A program made the position numbers and the translations under genes. From CAVQFO01 sp963711725 (GTDB lineage Bacteria > Pseudomonadota > Gammaproteobacteria > Nitrococcales > Aquisalimonadaceae), in NCBI GenBank assembly GCA_963711725.1, contig CAVQFO010000028.1, forward strand, positions 62,001-126,000: a DNA stretch of 64,000 nt, in the 5' to 3' direction. Positions 18,858 to 28,433 of this stretch are shown here, in pieces. The number at the start of each line of letters is the position of its first letter. Positions within the stretch are counted from its first letter, which is position 1. The notes beneath the pieces were generated by a model that searched no databases, was not told the origin of the DNA, and worked only from the letters and a program-made list of their open reading frames with translations.

Positions 18858-19520
18858 ATGGCCGATGTGAACCTCGAACAGGCGCGTTTCAACATGGTCG
18901 AACAGCAGGTTCGGACCTGGGAAGTGCTGGACCAACGCGTACTGGATACTTTGGAGGCGCTGCCGCGCGAACGCTATGTGCCCGCGCGCTACCGCAATCT
19001 GGCCTATTCCGACCTGAACCTGCCGCTGGGCCACGGCGAGGTGATGCTTTCGCCGAAGCTGGAAGGCCGCATTCTTCAGGCCCTGGACGTCAAACCCGAC
19101 GAGCAGGCCCTGGAGATCGGCACCGGATCCGGCTACCTGACCGCCTGCCTGGCACACATGGGCGGCCAGGTCACCACCGTGGACATCCATCAGGAGTTCT
19201 CGGAGGGCGCGCAGGCGCTTCTCGGCTCGGAAGGCTTCGACAACATCAGCTTCAAGGTGGGCGATGCGTCCAAGGGTTGGGACGACGGCCGCCGCTTCGA
19301 CGCCATCGCCGTGACCGGCTCTCTGCCGGAGATGCACGAAGGCTTTCACCGCGCGCTGACCCTGGGCGGGCGCCTGTTCTTGGTCGTGGGTGAATCCCCC
19401 GTGATGGAAGCGCTGCTGATCACTCGCGTGGGCGAGGACCAGTGGGCCACCGAGAGCATGTTCGACACGGATCTTCCGGCCCTGGTCAACGCGCCCCGCC
19501 ACAAGAAGTTCATACTCTAG
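18858..19520 (+). CDS. protein-L-isoaspartate methyltransferase-like protein
   Basis: A 220-residue PCMT-family SAM-dependent methyltransferase. Motif I is ALEIGTGSGYLTACLA (about 84-99). The start at 18858 is chosen because MADVNLEQARFNMVEQQVR is the conserved opening of the Pcm-like proteins encoded beside tolC. The open frame runs upstream to 18627 but there it overlaps the thiC leader. True isoaspartate repair activity is not certain: this tolC-linked branch is divergent from canonical Pcm. Confidence 0.85.
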   Translation: MADVNLEQARFNMVEQQVRTWEVLDQRVLDTLEALPRERYVPARYRNLAYSDLNLPLGHGEVMLSPKLEGRILQALDVKPDEQALEIGTGSGYLTACLAHMGGQVTTVDIHQEFSEGAQALLGSEGFDNISFKVGDASKGWDDGRRFDAIAVTGSLPEMHEGFHRALTLGGRLFLVVGESPVMEALLITRVGEDQWATESMFDTDLPALVNAPRHKKFIL

Positions 19521-19579
19521 CGGGAGATTCGTACGCTCCTTGCCGTGGTGGCGGCGAGGGGCGCGACATGGCACACTGC

Positions 19580-19595
19580 ATACCCCGACGGGTAT
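19580..19595 (+). promoter_or_regulatory. CsoR/CstR-like operator palindrome upstream of the rhodanese gene
   Basis: ATACCCCGACGGGTAT is a 6-base inverted repeat (ATACCC / GGGTAT) with a 4-base centre, ending 18 bases before the rhodanese ATG. This resembles the TACCC-GGGTA operators of CsoR-family repressors, including the persulfide sensor CstR that controls rhodanese genes. No such repressor is encoded in the window, so the assignment is by pattern and context only. Confidence 0.45.
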
Positions 19596-19613
19596 CGGAA
19601 CGCCGGAGCAGTC

Positions 19614-19931
19614 ATGCGGCAAGTCGATGTGAATACGTTGGCCGAGCTTCTACATTCGCCCCGGCCGCCCGTCCTGCTGGACGTGCGGGAGCCCTGGGAA
19701 TGTGAGATCTGCTCCATGCCCGGCGCCACCGAGATCCCGATGGCCCAGATTCCCAACCGCCTTGATGAGCTGGATCGTGACGCCCATACCATCGTGATCT
19801 GCCATCATGGAATGCGCAGTGCGCAGGTCACCGCGTTTCTGGACCAGGCCGGCTTCACCCAGGCATGCAACCTGGCCGGGGGCATCGATGCCTGGGCCCG
19901 CGTCGTCGACGCGGACATGGCCACCTACTGA
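19614..19931 (+). CDS. single-domain rhodanese-like sulfurtransferase
   Basis: A 105-residue cytoplasmic rhodanese domain with the active-site loop CHHGMRS (persulfide-carrying Cys) and the LLDVREPWECEI motif. Start at ATG 19614 gives the standard domain length and has a nearby GGAG; the longer frame from 19545 would translate through the palindromic operator. It lies between the Pcm-like gene and tolC, a known gammaproteobacterial neighbourhood. Confidence 0.9.
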   Translation: MRQVDVNTLAELLHSPRPPVLLDVREPWECEICSMPGATEIPMAQIPNRLDELDRDAHTIVICHHGMRSAQVTAFLDQAGFTQACNLAGGIDAWARVVDADMATY

Positions 19932-19990
19932 CGCGCCCGACGATTCACCGACCTGCCGGACGCCGAGCCGAACCAAACAAGGAGTTCGCC

Positions 19991-21323
19991 GTGAAAAACA
20001 AGCTGCTTAGCCCCGTCATCGCGGCCCTGGCAAGCGCGGCATTGTGCCTGCCGGCCCATGCCGAGGATCTGATCCAGATCTATCAGCAGGCTCGCAAGAA
20101 CGACGCCCAGTTCGCCCAGGCGCAGGCGGTGTACCAGCAGGCCCAGGAACTCAAACCCCAGGCGCGCGCCGGCCTGCTGCCGAACATTGGCGCTTCGGCG
20201 GAATACGACCGAATCCACCAGAAGCGGGATAGCAGCGGCCTCTTCCCCAGCGGCTCGGAAACCTACAATGAGAAGACCTGGGGCGTTCAGCTCACCCAGC
20301 CCATTTTCCGCTGGGCCAATATCAAGCGACTGGATCAGGCGGACGCCGGCTTGGCCCGTGCCGAGGCCAATTTCGCCTTTGCCCAGCAGAATCTCATGCT
20401 GCGCACCGCCCAGGCCTATTTCGACGTGCTCGCCAAACAGGACGCCCTGGGGCTGACTCAGGCGGAATTGAAGGCCGTGGAGCGCCAACTGGAACAGACC
20501 CGTCAGCAGTATCAGGTAGGCAGCGTCGCCATCACGTCGCTGAAAGAAGCCCAGGCCCGCCGGGATCTGGTCAGCGCCCGGGTCATCCAGGCCCAGAACG
20601 ACGTGGAAAGCGCCAAGGAAGCCTTGCGCGAGATCACGGGGGCAATACACGGGCGCTCTGGCCAGTCTCGCCGGGCCGATTCCGTTGTCCAAGCCCTCGC
20701 CCGAGAGCCTGAACGCCTGGCAGAAGGCCGCGGAAGCAGGCAACCTGCGACTGGAGGCGGCCCGCTATGCGGCCAAATCGTCCATGACCAACATCGGCAT
20801 CCAGCGCGCCGGTCACTATCCCACGCTGGATCTGGTGGGCAAATACTCCCATGACGACGTGGGCGCAGGCATCCAGGCGGGCACGACCGACACCTCCGTA
20901 ATCGGCGTGCAACTCAATGTGCCGATCTTCCAGGGCTTCGGCGTCAATTCCAAGGTGCGCGAAGCCCAGGCCCAGTACACCGAAGCCCAGGCCCAGTTGG
21001 AGCAAACCCACCGCGCGACCCTGCGCCAGGCCTCGGACGCCTATCGGGGCGTGGAGGCCAGCGTGTTGAGCGTGCAGGCGTACAAGCAGGCCGTGGATTC
21101 CAACAAGACGGCCCTGGAAGCGACCCAAGCAGGTTACCAGGTAGGCACGCGCACCATCGTCGACGTGCTCAATGCCCAGCAGAACCTGTTCGAGGCCGAG
21201 CGCAACTACTCACAGGCCCAGTACAGCTACCTGCTCAATACATTGCAGTTGAAGCTGACCTCGGGCCGGTTGTCCGAGGAAGACCTGCAGAAGCTGAACC
21301 ACTACCTGAGCAATCAGGGCTGA
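19991..21323 (+). pseudogene. tolC: TolC-family outer membrane efflux channel, frameshifted
   Basis: Two frames together give one complete TolC: a GTG start at 19991 after an AAGGAG site, a signal peptide ending AHA, then coiled-coil repeats. The first frame matches as far as ALREITG; the second resumes QYTGALASLAGPIPLSKPSP and runs to the end. The switch needs one base removed from a run of five G at 20638-20642. With four G the reading frame is continuous at about 444 residues. Either a sequencing indel or a real lesion; error is likelier because everything else is conserved. TolC is the outer membrane exit duct for RND, MFS and type I exporters. Confidence 0.88.
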
Positions 21324-21356
21324 ACCCTTCGGGTCACGGCCGCGTGAATAATCCAG

Positions 21357-21404
21357 CGTCTCCCTAGAAGACGGGGAGGGAGGGCCCAACCGGCCCTCCC
21401 CGCG
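21357..21404. terminator. GC-rich hairpin between convergent tolC and waaA
   Basis: GGGAGGGCC-CAACC-GGCCCTCCC (about 21378-21400) can form a 9-base-pair stem. It has no clear T tract on either side. Its place between convergent genes suggests a terminator or mRNA end-stabiliser. Confidence 0.45.
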
Positions 21405-21409
21405 TCCTC

Positions 21410-22681
21410 CTACAGCAAGCCGTCCACCACTTCGACCACGCGCCGCAGGGCACCCCGGTTTCGCTCCACCACGGCCTCCGCCCGGGCCCCGCTCTCCGTC
21501 CGCAGCTTGGCATCGGCCAACAGCGTCGAGACCCGATCGGCCAACGCCGCGGCGTCCGTCACCTGCCACGCCGCTTCGGCGTCCAGCAGCAGCCCGCTCA
21601 CTTCCGCGAAATTGAACATGTGCGGCCCAAAGATCACGGGCACGCCCAACGCGGCGGGCTCCAGAGGGTTGTGCCCGCCGGTGGCGACCAGGCTGCCGCC
21701 CACGAAGGCCACGTCGGCGGCGGCATAGAAGGCCACCAGCTCTCCGATGGTATCGCCGAGAAACACCTCGGTCCGGGTATCGGGCACGCCGTCGACGCTG
21801 CGGCTGGCGACGCGGAAACCGGCGCGGCGGCATTGCTCGCCCACCCGGCGGAATCGTTCGGGATGGCGCGGAACCAGGATCAGCAGGCAATCCGGATGGT
21901 GTTCACGCACCCGCCGAAACGCATCGAGAACCTGCTCATCCTCGCCTTCGTGGGTACTGCCCACCACCCACACGGACCGGCTGCTCCCCACCGCCTCGCG
22001 AATTGCACGGCCCGCTTCCCGGGCCTGGGCGGAGATCTTCATGTCGAATTTAATGCTGCCCGTAACGACCACCCGATCCGGCGCGGCGCCCAGGTCCCGG
22101 AATCGCCGGGCATCCGCCTCGCTCTGGGCCGCGATCAGATGGACATCCTCCAGCACCGAGGCCGTCAGCGTGCGCACCCGCCGGTAACCACGGGCCGAGC
22201 GCTCCGAAAGGCGGGCATTGGCCACAACCAAGGGCACGTGCCGGCGCCTTGCGGCGCGGAACAGGTTGGGCCACAACTCGGTTTCCATGATGATGCCGAT
22301 GCGGGGGCGAACGCGGTCGAAGAACCGGCCCACGGCACCCGGCAGATCGTAAGGCAGATAAACGTGTTGAACCCGATCGCCCAAGGCAGCCCGCACCCGG
22401 GCTGAGCCCGTGGGCGTGGTGGTGGTCACGAGAACAGTGGCGTGAGGATGGCGTTCCAGAAGGCTATTGATCACGGGCAGCGCCGCCTGGGTCTCGCCCA
22501 CCGACACCGCGTGAATCCAGACCGTTGCGGGCCCGGGCGGCCGCCGCCAGAGGGCGAATCGCTCGGGCCAGCGCCGCCAGTAAGCGGGCGCGCGCAGCCC
22601 GCGCCCGGCCAGGCGCAGCAACACCACCGGCACGGCAAGACAGATCAACAGATCGTAGAATCGACGCCAAAGAAAGGGCAT
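21410..22681 (-). CDS. waaA: 3-deoxy-D-manno-octulosonic acid (Kdo) transferase
   Basis: A 423-residue GT30 enzyme that adds Kdo to lipid IVA at the inner membrane. The N-terminal membrane anchor is about 5-22 (LLICLAVPVVLLRL), and the motifs WIHAVSVGET, METELWPN and GHNPLEPAA follow. Start at 22681 (MPFLWRRFYDLLI) is preferred over 22747, since the extra 22 residues show no similarity. It diverges from lpxL, so Kdo transfer and lipid A acylation sit on opposite strands. Confidence 0.96.
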   Translation of the reverse strand: MPFLWRRFYDLLICLAVPVVLLRLAGRGLRAPAYWRRWPERFALWRRPPGPATVWIHAVSVGETQAALPVINSLLERHPHATVLVTTTTPTGSARVRAALGDRVQHVYLPYDLPGAVGRFFDRVRPRIGIIMETELWPNLFRAARRRHVPLVVANARLSERSARGYRRVRTLTASVLEDVHLIAAQSEADARRFRDLGAAPDRVVVTGSIKFDMKISAQAREAGRAIREAVGSSRSVWVVGSTHEGEDEQVLDAFRRVREHHPDCLLILVPRHPERFRRVGEQCRRAGFRVASRSVDGVPDTRTEVFLGDTIGELVAFYAAADVAFVGGSLVATGGHNPLEPAALGVPVIFGPHMFNFAEVSGLLLDAEAAWQVTDAAALADRVSTLLADAKLRTESGARAEAVVERNRGALRRVVEVVDGLL

Positions 22682-22820
22682 GGTCCGTCCGTTTTGGAAC
22701 TCCGCCGCAACCGCCTCCGGCCGGCGAGACGCGATGAAGCCTATCACAAACGCCCGGGCCGGCTCCGCCGCCTTTGATATACTGCCCGCGCCCGGGACAA
22801 GACCAAAGACAATCGCCTCG

Positions 22821-23744
22821 ATGAATCGATCCGCACAGCTTAGCGCCCCCCGCTATTGGCCCGCCCGGCTGGGTATGGCCCTGTTGTGGTGCCTGTCCCG
22901 CCTGCCCTATCGCTGGGCCGTGTTCGTCGGCCGGCGCCTGGGCGACCTGACCCTGCTGTTTGCCGGCTACCGCCGCAACATCGTGCGCACCAATCTGAAA
23001 CTGTGCTTCCCGGACCTGTCCGAAGCGCAGCGGCGGCACCTGGAACGGGAGAACTTCCGCTACACGGGTCAGGGCCTGGCCGAAGCCGCTCTGGCCTGGT
23101 GGGGTGATTCAAAGCGACTGCGGGGGCTGGCCCGCATCGAGGGCCTGGAACATCTGCAACGTTTGCAGGACGAGGGGCGCGGCACCCTCCTCATCGGCGC
23201 CCATATGACCTCCATGGAGCTGGTGGGACGGCTCCTGACCATCGAGATTCCGTTTTCCGTGGTCTATCGTGAGCACAAGAACCCCGTGATGGAGCAGTTC
23301 ATGCAGCAAGGCCGCCGCTTCTATGAAACCGCCATCTCCCGCAGGGAGACGCTCACCCTGCTGCGCCGCCTCAAGAGCGGGCGCATCGTCTGGTACCCCC
23401 CGGACCAGGACTTCGGCCGCCAACACAGCGTATTCGCGCCCTTGTTCGGTATTCCCGCGGCCACCATCACCGTGCCGGCACGGCTGGCCGCGAAACCGGG
23501 GGCTGCCGTGGTGCCTATCTCCTACTGGGCCCGTGAGGACGGCAGCGGCTACGAACTCCACCTCCATCCGCCGCTCGAGGATTTCCCCAGCGGCGACGAC
23601 GAAGCGGACGCCGCCCGTCTCAACGCCCTGTTCGAGGAGGACATCCGCCGCCATCCGGCGCAATATTACTGGGTGCACCGCCGGTTCAAGACCCGCCCAC
23701 CGGGCGAGCCGCGGTACTATCCGAAGCGACGCAGGAACAAGTAG
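22821..23744 (+). CDS. lpxL: lipid A lauroyl-type acyltransferase (LpxL/HtrB family)
   Basis: A 307-residue inner-membrane acyltransferase with an N-terminal anchor and the catalytic HX4(D/E) motif in GAHMTSMELV. WYPPDQDFG and YYWVHRRFKTRPPGEP are family hallmarks. It adds a secondary acyl chain to Kdo2-lipid A. Start at 22821 is chosen because MNRSAQLSAPRYWPARLG is the family-like opening. LpxL versus LpxM cannot be told with certainty; adjacency to waaA and hldE favours a primary lauroyltransferase. Confidence 0.88.
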   Translation: MNRSAQLSAPRYWPARLGMALLWCLSRLPYRWAVFVGRRLGDLTLLFAGYRRNIVRTNLKLCFPDLSEAQRRHLERENFRYTGQGLAEAALAWWGDSKRLRGLARIEGLEHLQRLQDEGRGTLLIGAHMTSMELVGRLLTIEIPFSVVYREHKNPVMEQFMQQGRRFYETAISRRETLTLLRRLKSGRIVWYPPDQDFGRQHSVFAPLFGIPAATITVPARLAAKPGAAVVPISYWAREDGSGYELHLHPPLEDFPSGDDEADAARLNALFEEDIRRHPAQYYWVHRRFKTRPPGEPRYYPKRRRNK

Positions 23745-23749
23745 GGACG

Positions 23750-25174
23750 ATGAAACTGCCCGATTTCAGCCAGACCCGCATCCTGGTGGTAGGCGACGTA
23801 ATGCTGGACCGCTACTGGTACGGCGACACCGCGCGCATCTCGCCCGAAGCCCCGGTTCCGGTGGTCAACGTCCGCCAGAACGAGGAACGCGCCGGCGGCG
23901 CCGCCAACGTTGCCCTGGGGCTGGCCGCCCTGGGCGTGCAGGCCTCGCTGATCGGCCAGACGGGCGACGACGAAGCCGCCGAGTGCCTGGCCGCGCTGCT
24001 GGAACGCGGCGGCATCGACGTCCACCTGCAGCGCACGCCGGGCCACCCGACCATTACCAAGCTGCGAGTGATCAGCCATCACCAGCAGATGATCCGCCTG
24101 GATTTCGAGGGCGATGCCTACGACGTGCCCGGCCTCGAGGCGGACGCAATCAGCGACCATTTGCAGGGCATTCAGGCCGTGGTGCTCTCCGACTACGCCA
24201 AGGGCGCCCTCAAGCATTCGGCCTCCTTGATCGAGGCGGCCCGAGCCGCCGACCTGCCGGTCCTGGTCGACCCCAAGCAGGAGGACTTCGCCGTCTATCG
24301 CGGTGCCACCCTGCTCACCCCCAACCGGCGGGAATTCGAGCGGGCGGTGGGCCGCTGCCGCACGGAACACGAACTGGTGCAACGCGGCCGCAAGCTGATC
24401 GAGGAGATGGACTGGCAGGCCCTGCTCGTCACCCGCGGCGAAGAGGGCATGACGCTGATCCAGCGCACCGGCGACCCGGTCCACATCCCGGCCCAGGCCC
24501 ACGAGGTATTCGACGTCACCGGCGCCGGCGACACCGTGATCGCGGCGCTGGCCGCGGCCGTGGCCGCCGGCGAATCGCTGCCCCAGGCCGCCGCGTTGGC
24601 CAACCTGGCCGCCAGCGTGGCCGTGGGCAAACTGGGCACCGCCACGGTCAGCCGCGACGAACTGCGGCAGGCGGCGGAGCGCGGCGGCCGCCAGCACGCC
24701 CACGGCGTGGTCACCGAGCGGCACCTGCTGGACCTGGTACGCCAGGCCCGGGCGCGCGGCGAATCCGTGGTCATGACCAACGGCTGCTTCGATATCCTGC
24801 ATCCCGGCCATGTGGCCTACCTGGAACAGGCCCGGGCGCTGGGCGACCGGCTGGTGGTGGCCGTGAACGATGACGACTCCGTGCGCCGCCTCAAGGGCGA
24901 CGGCCGCCCCGTGCACTCCGTCGCCCATCGCATGGCGGTACTCGGCGGACTGGCGTCGGTGGACTGGGTCGTGCCCTTCTCCGAAGACACCCCGGCGCGG
25001 CTGATCGAAGCCGTGGCGCCCGACGTGCTGGCCAAGGGCGGCGACTACCAGGTCGAGGAGATCGCCGGCCACGAATCGGTGTTGGCCCGGGGCGGCCGCG
25101 TGGAAATCCTGCCCTTCCTGGAAGACCATTCCACCACCGGTACCATCGAACGCATCCGCGGCGGTTCCAAGTAG
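23750..25174 (+). CDS. hldE: bifunctional heptose 7-phosphate kinase / heptose 1-phosphate adenylyltransferase
   Basis: A 474-residue fusion. The N-terminal PfkB/ribokinase domain (about 1-315) carries NEERAGGAANVALGL and DVTGAGDT; the C-terminal cytidylyltransferase-like domain (about 340-474) carries TNGCFDILHPGHVAYL. It makes ADP-heptose precursor for the LPS inner core and works with waaC at 27393. It begins 5 bases after lpxL. Length and both active sites are intact. Confidence 0.97.
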   Translation: MKLPDFSQTRILVVGDVMLDRYWYGDTARISPEAPVPVVNVRQNEERAGGAANVALGLAALGVQASLIGQTGDDEAAECLAALLERGGIDVHLQRTPGHPTITKLRVISHHQQMIRLDFEGDAYDVPGLEADAISDHLQGIQAVVLSDYAKGALKHSASLIEAARAADLPVLVDPKQEDFAVYRGATLLTPNRREFERAVGRCRTEHELVQRGRKLIEEMDWQALLVTRGEEGMTLIQRTGDPVHIPAQAHEVFDVTGAGDTVIAALAAAVAAGESLPQAAALANLAASVAVGKLGTATVSRDELRQAAERGGRQHAHGVVTERHLLDLVRQARARGESVVMTNGCFDILHPGHVAYLEQARALGDRLVVAVNDDDSVRRLKGDGRPVHSVAHRMAVLGGLASVDWVVPFSEDTPARLIEAVAPDVLAKGGDYQVEEIAGHESVLARGGRVEILPFLEDHSTTGTIERIRGGSK

Positions 25175-25187
25175 GCGCCCCATCGAC

Positions 25188-25958
25188 ATGAGCACGGTTC
25201 AGACACAACGCCCGCCCGCGACGCCGCCGGTGTCGATCCTGATGTACCACCAGGTGGGCGAGTTCGAATCCCCCAAGACCCATCGCGCCTCCTACTGCCA
25301 CATCAAGCGGTTCAAATCGCAGATGGGCTATCTGCGGCGCTTCGGCTACAACGTCATCAGCCTGGACCAGGCCTACCGGGGCCTGTTCGGCGGCGAAACG
25401 CTGCCGCCCCGGGCCGTGGTGCTGACCTTCGACGACGGCTACCAGAACTTCCACGACTACGCTTTCCCGGTATTGAAGCGCCACGGCTTCCCGGCCACGG
25501 TGTTCATCGTCACCCAGCGCATCGGCGCCGCGCCGCTGTGGTTGGAAAACGGCGACCAGCGGCCGCCGCTGATGTCGGGGGCAACCCTTCGCACGCTGCA
25601 TCACCAGGGCGTGAACTTCGGTTCCCACACCCGCAACCACGTGCGCCTGTCCCAGGTCGATTCGGCGCTGATGCGCGAGGAAATCAGCCGCAGCCGGGCC
25701 GAACTGGAAGACGTGCTGGGCGCGCCGGTGCCCGATTTCTGCTACCCCTATGGCGACTACAACGAAGCCGCCCGCGACGTGGTGGCCGAAGCGGGCTATC
25801 GCCTCGGCCTGACCTGCATCCGGGGCGCGGCCAACACCGCCGACAACCCTTTCGAGATTCCGCGTAAGGCCATCTCTTTCGGCGACAACCTGGCCGGCTA
25901 TTTCTGGAAGCTGCACATGAAGCACGAGCGCAAGGACAAACGCGCCGCCCATGCTTGA
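25188..25958 (+). CDS. polysaccharide deacetylase family protein (NodB domain, CE4)
   Basis: A 256-residue protein with the NodB motifs VLTFDDGYQ (first Asp pair) and SHTRNH (zinc histidines), both complete. CE4 enzymes remove N- or O-acetyl groups from glycans. No signal peptide is evident, so it may act on a lipid-linked or nucleotide-sugar intermediate at the cytoplasmic side. It is 13 bases after hldE and overlaps the next glycosyltransferase by 8 bases, which suggests a role in LPS or glycan assembly. Confidence 0.88.
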   Translation: MSTVQTQRPPATPPVSILMYHQVGEFESPKTHRASYCHIKRFKSQMGYLRRFGYNVISLDQAYRGLFGGETLPPRAVVLTFDDGYQNFHDYAFPVLKRHGFPATVFIVTQRIGAAPLWLENGDQRPPLMSGATLRTLHHQGVNFGSHTRNHVRLSQVDSALMREEISRSRAELEDVLGAPVPDFCYPYGDYNEAARDVVAEAGYRLGLTCIRGAANTADNPFEIPRKAISFGDNLAGYFWKLHMKHERKDKRAAHA

Positions 25959-27039
25959 GTCGTATCACGTCCTGGGCAGCCGCCAGTTCGGCGGCGCCGA
26001 TCAGTTCTACGTGCGCCTGATCGAAGCGCTGAACGCGACGGGCAACACCGCCACGGCCATCGACCGCGCCGGCAGCCCCGTGGCCGACGCCCTGGCGGAA
26101 CGCGGCCTGCCCCAGATCCACCTGCCGCTGGCCAACAAATGGGACGTGTTCAGCACCTGGCGGCTGAAACGCCTCGTGGCCCGCAACCGCCCCGCCATCG
26201 TCCAGACCTACATGGGCCGCGCCACCCGGCTCACCCGGCTCTCGCCCAGGGGGCCGGCCGTGCATGTCGCGCGCCTGGGCGGCTATTACAAGATCCGCGG
26301 CTACTACGAGCACGCCCACGCCTGGGTGGGCAACACCAAGGGCGTGTGCGACTACCTGGTGCGGGAAGGCCTGCCGGCCGACCGCGTGTTCCACATCGGC
26401 AACTTCGTGCCGGAACCGGAGCCGGTCGACGAGGCAACACTGCAGGGCCTGCGGGACCAGTGGCGCGTGGCCAAGGACGATTTCCTGATCTTCACCCTGG
26501 GCCGGTTCATCGACATCAAGGGCTTCGACGATCTGCTCCAGGCCTTCTCCCGCCTTCCCGCCGATACCGGCGGCCGGCGCCTGATCCTCGCCATTGCCGG
26601 CGACGGCCCCCTGCGGGATCAGCTTCACGCACTCGCCCGCGACTTGAACGTGGAGGATCGCGTCCGCTGGCTAGGCTGGCAGAACAACCCGGCCGCCTGG
26701 TTCCGCATCGCCGACCTGATGGTCTGCCCGTCGCGCCACGAGACCCTGGGCAACGTGATCCTGGAGGCCTGGAGCCACGGCCTCCCCGTGGTCACTACTG
26801 ACACGCCGGGTGCCGAGGAACTGGTCACCGAAGGCAGCGACGCCCTGGTGGCGCTCAAGAACAATCCCGACTCCCTGGCCGAACGCCTCGGCGAAGCGTT
26901 AAACGCCTCGGCCGAGCAGCGCCAGGCCTTGGGCAAGGCAGGACGCACGGTGTTGGAGCGAACCCACACCCGGGAGGCCGTGGTAGAAGCGTACTTGAAC
27001 TTGTACGAGGAACTTTCGAGGCAAAGGGCCTTGGCTTAG
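25951..27039 (+). CDS. GT4-family glycosyltransferase
   Basis: A 362-residue GT-B enzyme. The acceptor side begins FGGADQFYVRLIEALN; the donor-binding site is in LGRFIDIKGFDDLLQAF and SRHETLGNVILEAW, the EX7E-like region. It most resembles the LPS core glycosyltransferases that follow hldE. The sugar donor cannot be assigned. It is translationally coupled to the deacetylase gene. Confidence 0.87.
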   Translation: MLESYHVLGSRQFGGADQFYVRLIEALNATGNTATAIDRAGSPVADALAERGLPQIHLPLANKWDVFSTWRLKRLVARNRPAIVQTYMGRATRLTRLSPRGPAVHVARLGGYYKIRGYYEHAHAWVGNTKGVCDYLVREGLPADRVFHIGNFVPEPEPVDEATLQGLRDQWRVAKDDFLIFTLGRFIDIKGFDDLLQAFSRLPADTGGRRLILAIAGDGPLRDQLHALARDLNVEDRVRWLGWQNNPAAWFRIADLMVCPSRHETLGNVILEAWSHGLPVVTTDTPGAEELVTEGSDALVALKNNPDSLAERLGEALNASAEQRQALGKAGRTVLERTHTREAVVEAYLNLYEELSRQRALA

Positions 27040-27392
27040 GAATTTCCCCCTCTCCCTGGCCCTCTCCCGCGGAGGGGAGAGGGGACTGACTGGCAAACTG
27101 GGGTGGATCACTCTCTTGCCCCCCTCGCCCCTGGCGGGAGAGGGGCCGGGGGAGAGTAAACGTAGCCTGGATGAAACGCAGTGGAATCCAGGAATCCCCG
27201 GATTCCGCTTCGCTTCATCCGGGCTACGGGGCTTGGAGCTGATGTAGGTCGGATTAGCGCAGCGTAATCCGACCTACGTTGAATATCGGGGGGAGAGGGA
27301 GCCCCATCATTCAGTTGATCCGCACCTCCATGGCAAACCCCCACACGCCCCTTATAATGGCCCCAAAATCCCAGGGCCCAGAATAGTCCCTC
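27040..27392. repeat. cluster of dispersed palindromes between two glycosyltransferase genes
   Basis: Five repeat modules occur in 350 bases. Two CCTCTCCC/GGGAGAGG palindromes lie at 27046-27084 and 27111-27156. A GTAG element at 27162-27227 has two hairpins (CCTGGAT / ATCCAGG and CCGGAT / ATCCGG), and a near-identical copy exists at 30683-30747. A 13-base palindrome GTAGGTCGGATTA / TAATCCGACCTAC is at 27244-27277. Part of another CCTCTCCC-type unit ends near 27301. These are decayed REP-like families that mark a junction in the glycan cluster; no gene is seen. Confidence 0.82.
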
Positions 27393-28433
27393 ATGAAGCG
27401 AATCCTCATCATCCGCCTCAGCGCCATTGGCGACGTGGTCATGGCCTCCGGCCTGCTGCCGGCCCTGCGCAGCCGCTGGCCGGACGCGCACATCGCGTGG
27501 CTGGTGGAACCGGCGGCGGCGGGCCTGCTGGAGAACAATCCGCTGGTGGACGAAGTCATCCGTCTGCCGCGGCCCCAATGGCGGGAACTGCGCGCCAAGC
27601 GCCGCTACCTGACCATGCTCCGGGAAATGCGCGCCTTCGGCCGGCGCCTGCGCCGGGAACGCTTCGATCTGGTGCTGGACGCCCAGGGCCTGCTCAAGAG
27701 CGGCGTCTGGGCCTGGGTCAGCCGGGCGCCGGAGCGCATCGGCATCGCCTCCCGGGAAGGCAGCCAGCGGCTCATGACCCGGGTGCTGCAGCCCGCGCGC
27801 AACGACCGCCGCATGAGCTCCGAATACCGGTTTCTCGCCGAGACGCTGGAGACCGCCCCCGAAAGCTTCCGGCTGAGTCTGGAGGTGGGCGCCGATGATC
27901 ACGCCCAGGCGCAAGCGGCCCTGGCCGACGCCGGCGTCAGCGGCGCTTACGCCGTGCTCTGCCCCTTCACCACCCGCCCGCAGAAGCATTGGTTCGAGGA
28001 CCGCTGGGTGGAGGTCATCGACCGGATCCAGAAGGAACTGGGCCTGCACCCCGTCATTCTGGGCGGCCCGGGCGATAAGGAGGCCGCCGCGCGCATCGCC
28101 GCCGCCACCCGGGCACCGGTCACCGATCTCGCGGGTCGTCTGTCGCTGGCCGCCAGCGCGGCCCTGGTCACCGGCGCCTCGCTGCTGATCGGCGTCGATA
28201 CGGGACTCTCCCACATGGGCACCGCGCGCCGGCTGCCCACGGTGGTGTTGTTCGGCTCCACCCGCCCCTATCTGGAAACGGACAACCCGCGCACGGAGAT
28301 CCTCTACGAACCGCTGTTCTGTTCGCCATGCCGACGCCACCCCATCTGCCACGGCGAGTTCAGTTGCATGCGCCTGCACAAGGTGGATCAGGTGCTGGCC
28401 GCCGCGCGCCGCCAGTTGGAGAAGACGGCGTGA
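27393..28433 (+). CDS. waaC: lipopolysaccharide heptosyltransferase I
   Basis: A 346-residue GT9 enzyme opening MKRILIIRLSAIGDVVMA. The donor-binding signature LIGVDTGLSHMG is at about 268-279. It transfers L-glycero-D-manno-heptose to Kdo of lipid A. HldE makes the sugar nearby. WaaC is preferred over WaaF because of the waaA-hldE context, but GT9 subtypes are close and WaaF or WaaQ-like activity is not excluded. Cys-rich tail: CSPCRRHPICHGEFSCM. Confidence 0.85.
   Translation: MKRILIIRLSAIGDVVMASGLLPALRSRWPDAHIAWLVEPAAAGLLENNPLVDEVIRLPRPQWRELRAKRRYLTMLREMRAFGRRLRRERFDLVLDAQGLLKSGVWAWVSRAPERIGIASREGSQRLMTRVLQPARNDRRMSSEYRFLAETLETAPESFRLSLEVGADDHAQAQAALADAGVSGAYAVLCPFTTRPQKHWFEDRWVEVIDRIQKELGLHPVILGGPGDKEAAARIAAATRAPVTDLAGRLSLAASAALVTGASLLIGVDTGLSHMGTARRLPTVVLFGSTRPYLETDNPRTEILYEPLFCSPCRRHPICHGEFSCMRLHKVDQVLAAARRQLEKTA

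Noticed and set aside
22778..22783. TATACT as the lpxL -10 box
   Set aside because: No acceptable -35 hexamer at 16-18 bases upstream, so it cannot be supported as a promoter.
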